A DNA stretch of 64,000 nucleotides from assembly GCF_017305915.1 (NCBI RefSeq), contig NZ_JAFKJN010000036.1, positions 1-64,000 on the forward strand. Reading direction: 5' to 3'. The notes beneath the pieces were generated by a model that was not told the origin of the DNA, ran no database searches, and saw nothing but the letters and a program-made list of their open reading frames with translations. The DNA comes from Reyranella sp. Lineage in GTDB: Bacteria; Pseudomonadota; Alphaproteobacteria; Reyranellales; Reyranellaceae. Position numbers and translations under genes: made by a program. Below, piece after piece: positions 49,204 through 58,434 of this stretch; the stretch's first letter is position 1, and each line of letters starts with the position of its first letter.

Positions 49204-51762
49204 TTACTTCTGTGTCCTGGGTTCCAATCCGAAGCGGCGATAGGCATAGCCCAGCCCGAGCAGGGCCGCACCGAGGCCGAGGAAGGAGAAGACCCGCAGC
49301 AGGCCCTCGAGCCCGGCCATGTCGATCAGGAACACCTTGGCCACCACCAGGCAGACCAGGACCATGCCGGCGTGCCGCAGCGCCGCGACGTCGCGCCAGA
49401 AGCCGAGCGCCAGCAGCGCCACGCCGAACAACAGCCAGACGATCGAGTAGGCGTAGAGCTCGAGTCCTTCGGCGGCGAACCCGTGGCGTTCGAATCCCGG
49501 ATCGAAGGCGTGTCGGACCTCGAACGAGATGTAGACCAGAGCGAGGATGCTGACCGAGGCCTCGAGCAGCAGGTCGAGGCCGCCGCTGCGCTCGATATCG
49601 CTCCACCGTCGCGCCAGGAAGACCATCAGTGCGGGCAGGGCGTAGGCCAGCAGCAGCCCGTTGAAGATTGGCAACGCTCCAACGTCGGCATGCAGATCGA
49701 TCGGATTGGCCGCGAACACCTGGACGAACATCACGGTGCCGAGGGCCAGGCCGCCGCTCAATCGCCACGCCCATAGCGCCACCGGATCGTGGCGCAGGCG
49801 GGCGATCCACAGGGCGGCCAGCGCGAAGGCGCCCCACACCACGACATGGACCGCGCGCTCGAGGAAGGCCGCCTCCAGTGCGTCCATCGAAACGGGGCGG
49901 AACAGGATGCGGACCTCGAGGGTCACCATGACGAAGGTGAGCAGGGCGGCCCCGGCCTGGACGGCGCGGCGCAGTCGCTCCTCGCCGAGGAAGCGCGAGG
50001 CAACGGCGAGCGCCACGATCGATATCGCGTAGCCCCAGAAGACGCGGCCGTAATGCAGCACCTCGGGATTGAGCACGAAGCGGATCAGCACCGCGGCGAG
50101 CAACGGCCAGCAGAGCCAGCGCATCGCGACCAGCGCCAGCCGATCAGCGATGTAGGCCACAGCGGCGAGCTCGATCGCATAGGCGACGGTGATCCACTCG
50201 CGGCTGAGCTCGAGCGGGATGGCGGCGGCGATGAAGAACGACACGCCGGCGGCGAGGAAGCCCAGCGCCTCGGTAGCGCCGGCCATGCGCTCGCGCCAGT
50301 GCGCCAGCCGCTCGGCGCCGACCAGGAACGGCGCGGCCAGCCCGATGCTGATCAGGCCCCACGGCGTGCCGGCCTCGAGATTGCGCAGTGCCCACCAGGT
50401 GAACAGGAAATGCGCCAGCGCCGCCGATACCGATAGCGCCGCCCAGAAGCCCGGTCGCGCCGCGTTCCACATCAGCGCGAAGGCGCCAGCGGCATAGAGC
50501 GTGCCGAACACGATGGTGCGCGGGCCGAGCCCGTCGGTGTGGCCGTCGAACCACCACAGCGCGATCGTCGCCAGCGACAGCGCCGGCGCGAGAGCGGCGA
50601 CGTACTGGAACCGCGGCGTCCAGCGGCCGAGCGCGTAGAGGCCGACGCCGTGCGCGCCCAGCGCCACCCAGCCGGCGGTCTGCCGGCCTTCATCGAGCAC
50701 GACAAGCACGGCCAGCAGCGCGCCGGTCGTCGCCAGCGCGGCCCAGACCATCGCAGCGACATCGATCGGCGGGTTGTCGCTTTCGCCGAGGCGCCGCCAC
50801 GTCGTCCAGACGAACAGGCCGGCGACGGCGACCAGGAACAGGCCGACCCAGTGCAGGCCGCTCACATCGGCGAGCAGCCAGATGATCGTCCAGCCGGCGC
50901 TGCCGGCCAGCACTCCCCAGCCGAGCAGCCACCATCCCCTGTAGCGGATGACGGCCATCGTTCCCGCGGCGATCGCGAACAGATAGCCGAACAGCACCGG
51001 CGTGTTGGGCGTCTCGCTGCCGATGATGGCGGGGCTCGCGAAACCGCCGACGAAAGCGAGGGCGGCGACCAGTATGCCGTGGCGCAACGACAGGCCGATG
51101 GCGAAGGCGGTCAGCGCGCCGGCGGCGACGCCCGCCATCGGCTTGGAGACCATGCCGTACAGCGTGACCGCCGCGAACAGTGCGCCGTAGATGGCGGCGA
51201 TGCCGGCGGCGGCCATTGCCTGGGCGACGCGATCGTCACGCGTCTTCACCTTCTCGGCGCCGCCGATCAGCGCGAAGCCGAACAGCGCGGCGAGGATCAC
51301 CCGCACCTCGGGTGAGAGCCAACCTTCCTCGATCGAGTAGCGGACCAGGAAGATGGCCGCGAGAGCGAGCGTGATCGCACCGACCCAGATGAAGGCGCGC
51401 GCCCCCAGCCGCTGCTCCCAGCCGACCGGCTCGGGGCGTGGAGCCGGAGTCTCCCAGACCGGTGCCGGCGGCGGCACGGTCTCGGCGAAGGGCGGGGGCA
51501 GCGCGTCCGAAGGTGCTGGCGGCGGCTCCAGCTCCTGGACCGGCAGGGGCACGGGCGCGGCCTCGACCTCGACGCCGGGCGGCGGCACGGCCGGGACGAC
51601 GCCTTGCTCGATCCGCCGGCGCAAGGCGGCGACCTCCGACGCGAGCCGGGCGTTCTGCTGCCGCAGATCGGCGGTGCGGACAAGGGCGACGATGGCGGCG
51701 ATCGGCGTGCCGATCGCTACGAGCAGCACGATCAGTCCCAGCAGGACCAGTCCGCCGTCCAC
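49204..51762 (-). CDS. DUF2339 polytopic membrane protein
   Basis: 852 residues. After an N-terminal helix and a coiled region with a Pro/Glu-rich linker (about 60-115), the rest is almost wholly transmembrane, with more than 20 predicted helices. The DUF2339 core begins RLGARAFIWVGAITLALAAI, then VRVILAALFGFALIGGAEKV and GGFASPAIIGSETPNTPVLF. The family's role is unknown; envelope or transport functions have been guessed. It lies between an amidohydrolase and paaK on one strand with 3-30 bp gaps. Confidence 0.87.
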   Translation of the reverse strand: MDGGLVLLGLIVLLVAIGTPIAAIVALVRTADLRQQNARLASEVAALRRRIEQGVVPAVPPPGVEVEAAPVPLPVQELEPPPAPSDALPPPFAETVPPPAPVWETPAPRPEPVGWEQRLGARAFIWVGAITLALAAIFLVRYSIEEGWLSPEVRVILAALFGFALIGGAEKVKTRDDRVAQAMAAAGIAAIYGALFAAVTLYGMVSKPMAGVAAGALTAFAIGLSLRHGILVAALAFVGGFASPAIIGSETPNTPVLFGYLFAIAAGTMAVIRYRGWWLLGWGVLAGSAGWTIIWLLADVSGLHWVGLFLVAVAGLFVWTTWRRLGESDNPPIDVAAMVWAALATTGALLAVLVVLDEGRQTAGWVALGAHGVGLYALGRWTPRFQYVAALAPALSLATIALWWFDGHTDGLGPRTIVFGTLYAAGAFALMWNAARPGFWAALSVSAALAHFLFTWWALRNLEAGTPWGLISIGLAAPFLVGAERLAHWRERMAGATEALGFLAAGVSFFIAAAIPLELSREWITVAYAIELAAVAYIADRLALVAMRWLCWPLLAAVLIRFVLNPEVLHYGRVFWGYAISIVALAVASRFLGEERLRRAVQAGAALLTFVMVTLEVRILFRPVSMDALEAAFLERAVHVVVWGAFALAALWIARLRHDPVALWAWRLSGGLALGTVMFVQVFAANPIDLHADVGALPIFNGLLLAYALPALMVFLARRWSDIERSGGLDLLLEASVSILALVYISFEVRHAFDPGFERHGFAAEGLELYAYSIVWLLFGVALLALGFWRDVAALRHAGMVLVCLVVAKVFLIDMAGLEGLLRVFSFLGLGAALLGLGYAYRRFGLEPRTQK

Positions 51763-51792
51763 CGCTGCCCCCGCTGAGGTGCCGTTTGGCCG

Positions 51793-53025
51793 TTACTCCG
51801 CCGCCACCCGCTGGGCGGATGAGGCGAAGTCGGCGCGGCGGTCCTTGGCGACCTGGCCGCGCTTGACGACGAGACGATGGTTCTCCTTGCGCGCGGCGCG
51901 CTTGATGTCGGCCAACGGATCGCCGTCGCACAGCACGAAGTCGGCCGAGTTGCCTTGCTTGATGCGACCTTCGTCGATGCGCATCAGGTCGGCGGCGCTG
52001 GCGGTCGAGAAGAACAGCGAATCGCGGGTCGAGATGCCGATCTCGCACATGAACTCGAGCTCCTTCGCGTTCTCGCCGTGGCGGTTGTGCGGCGTGCCGG
52101 CGTCGGTGCCCATCGCGATCTTGCCGCCGGCCTTGTAGTACATCTTGATCGAGGCGATGTGGCGGTCGAACACGCGGCGCGCCTTCTCGATGACGTATTC
52201 GGGGATCGAGCGGTCGCCGTCGTCGTAGCCCTTGAGGATGTTCTTCACGGCGGCCAGCGTCGGCACCAGCCACACGCCGCGCTCCTTCATCTCCTGGATG
52301 CACTCGTCAGTCATGAAGATGCCGTGCTCGATCGAATCGATGCCGCCGCGCACGGCGTTGAGGATGCCGAGCGCGCCCTGGGCATGGCTGGCGCAGCACT
52401 TGTGGAAGCGATGCGCCTCGCTGATGCCGGCCTTCATCTCCTCGGCCGAGTAGTGCGCGTCCTCGGGGTTGACGCCCGGCGTCATCACGCCGCCGGTCGC
52501 CATGATCTTGACCAGGTCGGAGCCGGCATGGACCTGCTCGCGCACCGCCTTGATCACCTCATCGACGCCGTCGGCGATGCGGCCGGTGCGGTTGCCGTGG
52601 CCGCCGGTCATGCAGATCATGCGGCCGGCGCAGCGCATGGTCGGTCCCAGGAAGCGGCCCTGGTTGTAGGCGTCGCGGATCGCGAACTCGATGTAGTCCT
52701 TGCCGCCGCAGTCGCGCACCGCGGTCACGCCGCCCTCAAGCGTGGCGCGCATGAACTCCATGCCGCGCACGGTGAGCTGGGCGGGGCTCATGCGGTCCTG
52801 CACCACGCCCGGGTTGCCCTCGGCGCCGCTCAGCGAATGGACGTGGCAATCGATGATGCCGGGGATCAGCGTGCCGCGGGAGGTGTCGACCCTCTCGCCG
52901 GCAAAGCCCGTGAACTCGGCCGTCGGCGCCACCTTCCTGACCTTGCCGCCCTCCTCGAGGACTGCCTGGCCATCCAGCACCTTCTCGCCGTCGAAAAGAC
53001 GGCCGCCGACATACAACGTTGCCAT
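51793..53025 (-). CDS. Metal-dependent amidohydrolase (imidazolonepropionase-like)
   Basis: 410 residues of the amidohydrolase superfamily. Metal site: IIDCHVHSLSG (His-x-His), the Lys candidate in LVKIMATGGVMTPGVN, His in KCCASHAQGALGI, GIDSIEHGIFMTDE, and the Asp in IAMGTDAGTPHNRHG. Start ATG at 53025 follows GGAGG at ten bases; the frame continues upstream but without family similarity. Relatives hydrolyse dipeptides with C-terminal Pro or other cyclic amides. Cytoplasmic. Confidence 0.88.
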   Translation of the reverse strand: MATLYVGGRLFDGEKVLDGQAVLEEGGKVRKVAPTAEFTGFAGERVDTSRGTLIPGIIDCHVHSLSGAEGNPGVVQDRMSPAQLTVRGMEFMRATLEGGVTAVRDCGGKDYIEFAIRDAYNQGRFLGPTMRCAGRMICMTGGHGNRTGRIADGVDEVIKAVREQVHAGSDLVKIMATGGVMTPGVNPEDAHYSAEEMKAGISEAHRFHKCCASHAQGALGILNAVRGGIDSIEHGIFMTDECIQEMKERGVWLVPTLAAVKNILKGYDDGDRSIPEYVIEKARRVFDRHIASIKMYYKAGGKIAMGTDAGTPHNRHGENAKELEFMCEIGISTRDSLFFSTASAADLMRIDEGRIKQGNSADFVLCDGDPLADIKRAARKENHRLVVKRGQVAKDRRADFASSAQRVAAE

Positions 53026-53056
53026 GAACAAAGAACCTCCGATTAGGTGCTGGGCA

Positions 53057-53641
53057 CTATCGTCCTGCGGTGCGCTGGCCGCAACCCAAGGGGTCGTCCG
53101 AAACCACGCCGCCCGCCTCGGCCTTTTGGCGCTCGATCTCTGCATCGATGCCGACGATGTGCGGATTCCATTTCTTCGCCAGCTCGAAGGCGGCGGCGGC
53201 GCGGGCATGCTCGCCCATTTGCGCGCGGATCATGCCGAGACCGGAATAGGCCCCGAAGTGGCGCGGCTCGCGCTTCACGGTCTCGCAGATGTCGGCGATC
53301 GAGGCGGGGAAGTTGCCCATCAGCCAGTGCACGGTGGCGCGCTTGTTCCAGGCCTCGGACAGCTCGGGCGCAATGTCGATCAGCCTGGTGAAGGTGACGA
53401 CGGCGCTCTGCAGCTCCTGCTGACTCATTTCGGCGATGCCGCGCGCCATAAGCTGGCGCTGCGCCGGATCGGGCGCCATCGTCCACTGCTCCCAGATGCC
53501 CTCCTCGAGCGCCTGCACGGCGGAGGGATCGGTCGCGGTCCGCAGCTTTTCGAACAAGGTGTCGAGCACGCCCTGGCTCCCAACGGTCGTCGCCAGCATC
53601 AACCCGAGCACCGCCAGCAGGCAAGCCCGCAGGTGTATCAT
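53057..53641 (-). CDS. Tetratricopeptide repeat protein, exported
   Basis: 194 residues. Signal-like N-terminus (RACLLAVLGLMLATTVGS). TPR-type helices cover about 76-165: AVVTFTRLIDIAPELSEAWN, KRATVHWLMGNFPASIADIC, and YSGLGMIRAQMGEHARAAAA with AFELAKKWNPHI. It overlaps the glcF stop by ATGA, so it is made with GlcF. Such periplasmic TPR proteins usually assist protein assembly. A link to glycolate oxidase is only positional. Confidence 0.85.
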   Translation of the reverse strand: MIHLRACLLAVLGLMLATTVGSQGVLDTLFEKLRTATDPSAVQALEEGIWEQWTMAPDPAQRQLMARGIAEMSQQELQSAVVTFTRLIDIAPELSEAWNKRATVHWLMGNFPASIADICETVKREPRHFGAYSGLGMIRAQMGEHARAAAAFELAKKWNPHIVGIDAEIERQKAEAGGVVSDDPLGCGQRTAGR

Positions 53642-54948
53642 CGGCGCAGACCTGCGGGCCGGGGTCCGCCGGTCGCCCAGTCGAGCAGCTCGACGGTGTG
53701 AACGATCGGAATGGTCGTGCCGGCGCCGATGTTGCCGACACAGCCAAAGTTGCCCGAGGCGATGACGTCGGGCCGGACGCTCTCGATGTTGGCGACCTTG
53801 CGGTCGCGCAGCCGGCGCGACAGCTCGGGCTGCAGCACCTGGTAGGTGCCGGCCCAGCCGCAGCAGAGATGGCCCTCGGGCACGTCCTTCACGACGAAGC
53901 CCGCGTCGCGCAGCAGCTTCTTCGGGGGCTCCGTCACTTTCTGGCCGTGCTGCATGGAACAGGCCGAATGATAGGCGACGGTCAGGGGATGCGGCGTCAC
54001 GTTGGCGAGACCGACCTCGACCATCAGCTCGCTCACGTCCTTCGCGAGCTTGGCGATGCGCGCAGCCTTGTCGCGCCAGGCGTCGTCGTCGGCGAACATA
54101 TGGCCGTAATCCTTGACCGTCGTGCCGCAGCCCGAGGCATTGATCACGACGGCGTCGACGTCGGCGGCAAGCCAGGCGTCGATGTTGCGCCGGGCCAGAT
54201 CGAGCGCCTGCTCGTTGTGGCCGAGGTGCTGGACCGAGGAGCCGCAGCAGCCGGAACCCGCGACATTCACCACCTCGACGCCGTGGCGGGTCAGCAGCCG
54301 TACCGTCGCTTCGTTGACCTCGGGGGCCAGCACCTGCTGGCCGCAGCCGGGCATCAGCGCGACCCGCTTCACCTTGCGGCCGACCGCCGGGAAGGTCTGC
54401 GGCCGGTCGACCGGCGAGAAACCGGGGATGGTGAACGGGATCGCCTCGATCATCGCCTTCACCCGGCGCAGGAAGGTGGCGCCGCCGGGGTCGGCGCTGC
54501 GACGGGGAAGCGCGGCGGCGAGCGGCTTGGCCAGCCGGCCCAGTACCAGCGCCCAGCGGAAGAGCCGGGGCCGCGGCATCAGCAGGCCGAGCAGGCGGCG
54601 CATCAGGCGGTCGGGCAGGGCGCGGCGGTAGGTCTGCTCGATATGGTGCCGGCCGTGATCGACCAGATGCATGTAGTTCACGCCCGACGGGCAGGTGGTC
54701 ATGCACGACAGGCACGACAGGCAGCGGTCGACGTGGCGGACCTCGGGTTCGGTCGGCGCGCGGCCGCCCTCGAGCATGGCCTTGATCAGGTAGATGCGGC
54801 CGCGCGGGCTGTCGCGCTCGTCACCCAGCAGAACGAAAGTGGGACAGGTGGCGGTGCAGAAGCCGCAATGCACGCACTTGCGGAGGATCTGGTCGGAGCG
54901 CGCCGTCGGCGGATCGGCGAGCTGGCTGAGGGTGAAATTGGTCTGCAC
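53638..54948 (-). CDS. glcF: Glycolate oxidase iron-sulfur subunit GlcF
   Basis: 436 residues. Two ferredoxin-type clusters: CVHCGFCTATCP (about 25-36) and CLSCLSCMTTCP (about 77-88), each for one [4Fe-4S]. The C-terminal CCG domains show LMPGCGQQVLAPEVNEATVR with GSGCCGSSVQHLGH and ASGCGTTVKDYGHMF with HLCCGWAGTYQVLQ. It relays electrons from GlcDE to the quinone pool. In most genomes it follows glcE; here it lies in another transcript of opposite strand, 6.6 kb away. Confidence 0.94.
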   Translation of the reverse strand: MQTNFTLSQLADPPTARSDQILRKCVHCGFCTATCPTFVLLGDERDSPRGRIYLIKAMLEGGRAPTEPEVRHVDRCLSCLSCMTTCPSGVNYMHLVDHGRHHIEQTYRRALPDRLMRRLLGLLMPRPRLFRWALVLGRLAKPLAAALPRRSADPGGATFLRRVKAMIEAIPFTIPGFSPVDRPQTFPAVGRKVKRVALMPGCGQQVLAPEVNEATVRLLTRHGVEVVNVAGSGCCGSSVQHLGHNEQALDLARRNIDAWLAADVDAVVINASGCGTTVKDYGHMFADDDAWRDKAARIAKLAKDVSELMVEVGLANVTPHPLTVAYHSACSMQHGQKVTEPPKKLLRDAGFVVKDVPEGHLCCGWAGTYQVLQPELSRRLRDRKVANIESVRPDVIASGNFGCVGNIGAGTTIPIVHTVELLDWATGGPRPAGLRR

Positions 54949-54969
54949 CCTCTCTTTTAAGCGCGGAAG

Positions 54970-55230
54970 CTAGCGGCCGGCCAGAGCCAGCCCAATTCTT
55001 GCCTTGATCAGGCCCGACTGCTCGCCGGGAGCGCTCACCTGGGCGGGCAGCTCGGCCGCTGGGATAATGGTTGAGGTGGTCTGCGCCCGCGCGGCGTGCG
55101 GGTTGTTGGCGGCGACGACGGCAGCAAAGGTGAGCGCGGTGGCGGCGATCACCAGATAATCGACCCAGTTCAGGGCTGCCCGCCGGGGGCGGTAGGGAAC
55201 GGCTTTCGCTTTTTGGTCGGGGCTGTTCAC
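54970..55230 (-). CDS. Small single-helix membrane protein
   Basis: 86 residues, no family recognised. A basic N-terminus with YRPRRAALNWVDYLVIAATA leads into one transmembrane helix (LVIAATALTFAAVVAA), then a polar tail rich in Ala, Thr and Pro ending IKARIGLALAGR. Could be a membrane-anchored small protein. It follows pyk by 68 bp and precedes glcF by 21 bp. Reading frame and base composition resemble real genes. Confidence 0.55.
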   Translation of the reverse strand: MNSPDQKAKAVPYRPRRAALNWVDYLVIAATALTFAAVVAANNPHAARAQTTSTIIPAAELPAQVSAPGEQSGLIKARIGLALAGR

Positions 55231-55298
55231 GAGCGCCTCACAACTGCTTCTGAAATTTCTACGGAGGTTGCGGCAGCAACATCCCTAGATTTTTCAGA

Positions 55299-56714
55299 TC
55301 AGACGTAGGCAATTCTAAGGATATTTGTGGCCCCTGGTGTGCCGAACGGCACGCCGGCGGTGATCACCAGCCGCTCGCCCGGCTTGGCGATCTTCTGCTG
55401 GCGCGCCACACGCGTGGCGCGTGCCACCATGTCGGCAAAATTGTGTGCGTCTTCGGTCTGCACCGGATGGACGCCCCAGGTCAGCGTCATGCGCCGCGCG
55501 GTGTCGAGGTTGGGCGTCAGGCAGAGGAGGCGCACGTCCGGCCGCTCGCGCGCCGCCCGCAGTGTCGTCGAGCCGGTGTTGGTGTAGGTGACGATCGCCG
55601 CGGCGCCGAGCGTATGGGCGCACTGCCGCGCGGCGGCGCTGATCGCGTCGGCGGTGGTCGCCTCGGGCTCGCGGCGGCTGGCATCCATCAGCTTGCGATA
55701 GAGCGGGTCGGCTTCGACGCTCTTCAGGATGCGGTCCATCATGGTGACCGCCTCGATCGGATAGTCGCCCGAGGCCGATTCCGCCGACAGCATCACCGCA
55801 TCGGTGCCGTCGTACACGGCGGTCGCCACGTCCGACGCCTCGGCCCGCGTCGGCGTCGGCGAGTGGACCATCGACTCGAGCATCTGGGTCGCGACGATCG
55901 CCGGCCGGCCGAGCGCCCGGCAGGCGGCGAGGATGCGCTTCTGCAGCGGCGGCACCGCCTCCGGCGGCATCTCCACACCGAGGTCGCCGCGCGCGACCAT
56001 GATGCCGTCGCTCTGCTCGATGATCTCGTCGAGATGCTCGATCGCCGCCGGCTTCTCGAGCTTGGCCATCACCGAGGCGCGGCCGGCGACCAGCTTCTTG
56101 AGCTCGGCAATGTCGCGGGCGTGCTGCACGAAGGAGAGGGCGACCCAGTCGACGCCGAGCTCCAGCCCGTAGGCGAGGTCCCTGCGGTCCTTCTCGGTCA
56201 TCGGCGACAGCGGCACGATCAGGTTGGGCAGGTTGACGCCCTTGCGATCGCTGATCTGCCCGGCGACCTCGACCACGGTGTCGATCGTGTCCTCGGTATG
56301 GCCGGTGATGCGCAGCCGCACCTTGCCGTCGTCGACCAGCAGCAGGCCGTCCGGCTTGGCGGCCTTGAAGATCTCCGGATGCGGCAGCGGCACACGCGTC
56401 TCGGTGCCGGGCTCGGCCGCCATGTCGAAGCGCAGCGTCTGACCTTTCGTCAGCTCGATCGGCCCCTGGACCATCTTGCCGAGCCGGAGCTTGGGGCCCT
56501 GCAGGTCCATCAGGATGGCGATCGGATGCCGGTACTCCTTTTCCAGCTTGCGCAGCAGGTCGACGCGCTGCTTGTGGTCGTGGGGCGCGCCGTGGCTGAA
56601 GTTGAGGCGGAAGACGTCGGCGCCCGCCTCGAACAGCGCCTTCAGCCGCTCCGGGCTCGAGGATGCCGGGCCGAGCGTGGCCACGATCTTGGTGAAGCGC
56701 TGACGGAACATCAT
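55299..56714 (-). CDS. pyk: Pyruvate kinase
   Basis: 471 residues. Catalyses phosphoenolpyruvate + ADP to pyruvate + ATP. Motifs: KIVATLGPASSSPERLKALF, DVFRLNFSHG (catalytic Arg and Asn), MDLQGPKLRLGKM, VMAKLEKPAAIEHLDEI (active-site Lys and Glu) and GIMVARGDLGVEMPPEAVPP, then ATQMLESMVHSPTPTRAEAS. It starts 6 bp after the threonate dehydrogenase gene and shares its strand, so it likely belongs to the threonate operon. There it would drain triose phosphate-derived PEP. Confidence 0.95.
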   Translation of the reverse strand: MMFRQRFTKIVATLGPASSSPERLKALFEAGADVFRLNFSHGAPHDHKQRVDLLRKLEKEYRHPIAILMDLQGPKLRLGKMVQGPIELTKGQTLRFDMAAEPGTETRVPLPHPEIFKAAKPDGLLLVDDGKVRLRITGHTEDTIDTVVEVAGQISDRKGVNLPNLIVPLSPMTEKDRRDLAYGLELGVDWVALSFVQHARDIAELKKLVAGRASVMAKLEKPAAIEHLDEIIEQSDGIMVARGDLGVEMPPEAVPPLQKRILAACRALGRPAIVATQMLESMVHSPTPTRAEASDVATAVYDGTDAVMLSAESASGDYPIEAVTMMDRILKSVEADPLYRKLMDASRREPEATTADAISAAARQCAHTLGAAAIVTYTNTGSTTLRAARERPDVRLLCLTPNLDTARRMTLTWGVHPVQTEDAHNFADMVARATRVARQQKIAKPGERLVITAGVPFGTPGATNILRIAYV

Positions 56715-56720
56715 GTCAGT

Positions 56721-57635
56721 CTAACGCTTCGGCGATGACACTTTGAAGCCGCCGGCCTGCTCGTAGACCTTCACGACAGCCGCGTCGTCGATCTTGCCCC
56801 AGCCCGCGCCGGCCGCGGCGAGGAAGAGCTGGTGCGCCGCCGCAGCAAGCGGCAGCGGCAACCGCAGCTCATGGCCGGTGCTCAGCACCAGCCCGAGATC
56901 CTTGACGAAGATCTCGACCGCGGAGAGCGGCGAATAGTCGTCGTCGAGCATGTGCGGCACGCGATTGCCGAACATCCACGAGTTGCCGGCGCTGGCCGAG
57001 ATCACGTCGTAGACCACGCGCGTGTCGGCGCCGGCCTTGGCCGCGAGCGCGATCGCCTCGGCCGCCGTCGCGATATGCACGCCGGCCAGGAGCTGATTCA
57101 CCGTCTTGACCAGCGAGCCGATGCCCGCCGCCTCGCCGAGGCGAAACACCTTGGCCGACGTCGCCGACAAAATGCTCTCCGCCGCACCGAAGGCCGTAGA
57201 CGACCCTGAGGCCATGAAGGTGAGCTCGCCCGATTCCGCGCGTGCCCGGCCGCCCGACATCGGCGAGTCGAGCAGCTCGTGCCCGGTCTTCGCCAGCCGC
57301 TCGCCCAGCGCGCGGCTGAAGGCGGCCGGCACGGTCGCGCACTGCATGACCACGCCGCCCTTGCGCAGCGTCGATACCGCGCCGGTGTCGCCGAACAGCA
57401 CCGATTCGACCTGCTTGTCGTTGACCACGGCGACGACGACCACGTCGGCGCCGCCGGCTGCGTCGGCCGGCGTCGCGGCGGTCGTGCCGCCGGCCTCGGT
57501 GAAGGCCTTGCGCGCGGCATCGCTGGGATCGACGCCGACGACCTTGTGGCCGTGCTTCAGCAGGTTCTTCGCCATGCCGAGGCCCATCGAGCCCAGGCCG
57601 ATGAAGGCGATGTCGGGGGTGTTCTTGTCGGTCAT
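56721..57635 (-). CDS. ltnD: L-threonate dehydrogenase-type NAD(P)-dependent oxidoreductase
   Basis: 304 residues of the beta-hydroxyacid dehydrogenase family. Rossmann motif IAFIGLGSMGLGMAKNLLKH, substrate motif DSPMSGGRARAESGELTFMA, catalytic Lys in GSLVKTVNQLLAGVHIATAA, and the cofactor-side KAGADTRVVYDVISASAG. In the threonate pathway LtnD oxidises L-threonate to 2-oxo-tetronate. The three following pathway enzymes are upstream in the same operon, which supports this role over 3-hydroxyisobutyrate dehydrogenase. It ends 1 bp from the otnI side. Confidence 0.9.
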   Translation of the reverse strand: MTDKNTPDIAFIGLGSMGLGMAKNLLKHGHKVVGVDPSDAARKAFTEAGGTTAATPADAAGGADVVVVAVVNDKQVESVLFGDTGAVSTLRKGGVVMQCATVPAAFSRALGERLAKTGHELLDSPMSGGRARAESGELTFMASGSSTAFGAAESILSATSAKVFRLGEAAGIGSLVKTVNQLLAGVHIATAAEAIALAAKAGADTRVVYDVISASAGNSWMFGNRVPHMLDDDYSPLSAVEIFVKDLGLVLSTGHELRLPLPLAAAAHQLFLAAAGAGWGKIDDAAVVKVYEQAGGFKVSSPKR

Positions 57636-57636
57636 A

Positions 57637-58422
57637 TCAGGCCTTGATGCCGTACTTCGCTGCCCAGCCGAGGCCGGCCGCGGTCGTGGTCCTGGGCTTG
57701 TATTCGAGCCCGACATAGCCGTCGTAGCCGAGGCCATCGAGCACATCGAGCAGATAGAGGTGATTGGCCTCGCCGACATCCGGCTCGTTGCGCGCAGGGT
57801 TGCCGGCGATCTGCACATGCGCGGTGATCGGGAACAGCCGCTCGGTGCGCTTCTGCAGATCACCCTCGGTGACTTGCATGTGATAGAGGTCGAGCTGCAG
57901 CTTGAGGTGCGGCGCGCCGACTTCCTTGATGATCGCGTCGACCTGGCTCGTGGTGTTGGTGAAGTAACCGGGAATGTCGCGATGGTTGATCGGCTCCATC
58001 ACCAGAGTCAGCCCGCTGTTGGCGGTGCGGTCGCAGGCCTTCTTGAGGTTGGACACGAAGGTCTTGTGCATCGCCTGGGCGTCGCCGCCCGCCGGGATCA
58101 GGCCCGACATGACATGCAGCGTCCGGCACTCCAGCACCTTGGCGTAGTCGAGCGCCTTGTCGAGCGCCGCCGCGAACTCAGCCTCGCGACCGGGCAGGGC
58201 GGCGATGCCGCGCTCGCCCTTGCTCCAGTCGCCCGGCGGCAGGTTGAACAGCGCCTGCGTGAGCTTGTGCTTCTTGAGCTCGGCTGCGATGGCCGCGGCC
58301 GGCGCCTCGTAGGGGAACAGGATCTCGACGGCCTTGAAGCCGTGCGCGGCGGCGGCGGCGAAGCGCTGCAGGAGGGGCACCTCCTGGTAGATCCAGGAGA
58401 GATTGGCGGCGAGCTTGGGCAT
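57637..58422 (-). CDS. otnI: 2-oxo-tetronate isomerase
   Basis: 261 residues of the hydroxypyruvate isomerase-like TIM-barrel family. Seen: KLAANLSWIYQEVPLLQRFA at the N-terminus, GFKAVEILFPYEAPAAAI, LFNLPPGDWSKGERGIAALP, and LVMEPINHRDIPGYFTNTTS (Glu ligand), LKLQLDLYHMQVTEGDL and GYVGLEYKPRTTTAAGLG. It converts 2-oxo-tetronate to 3-oxo-tetronate. Gene order otnK-otnC-otnI-ltnD with gaps of 1-12 bp makes the assignment firm. Confidence 0.9.
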   Translation of the reverse strand: MPKLAANLSWIYQEVPLLQRFAAAAAHGFKAVEILFPYEAPAAAIAAELKKHKLTQALFNLPPGDWSKGERGIAALPGREAEFAAALDKALDYAKVLECRTLHVMSGLIPAGGDAQAMHKTFVSNLKKACDRTANSGLTLVMEPINHRDIPGYFTNTTSQVDAIIKEVGAPHLKLQLDLYHMQVTEGDLQKRTERLFPITAHVQIAGNPARNEPDVGEANHLYLLDVLDGLGYDGYVGLEYKPRTTTAAGLGWAAKYGIKA

Positions 58423-58434
58423 CGTTGAATCCGT

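Noticed and set aside
47425..49776. A 783-codon plus-strand open frame
   Set aside because: Antisense to the GFA, paaK and DUF2339 genes; the product lacks recognisable domains.
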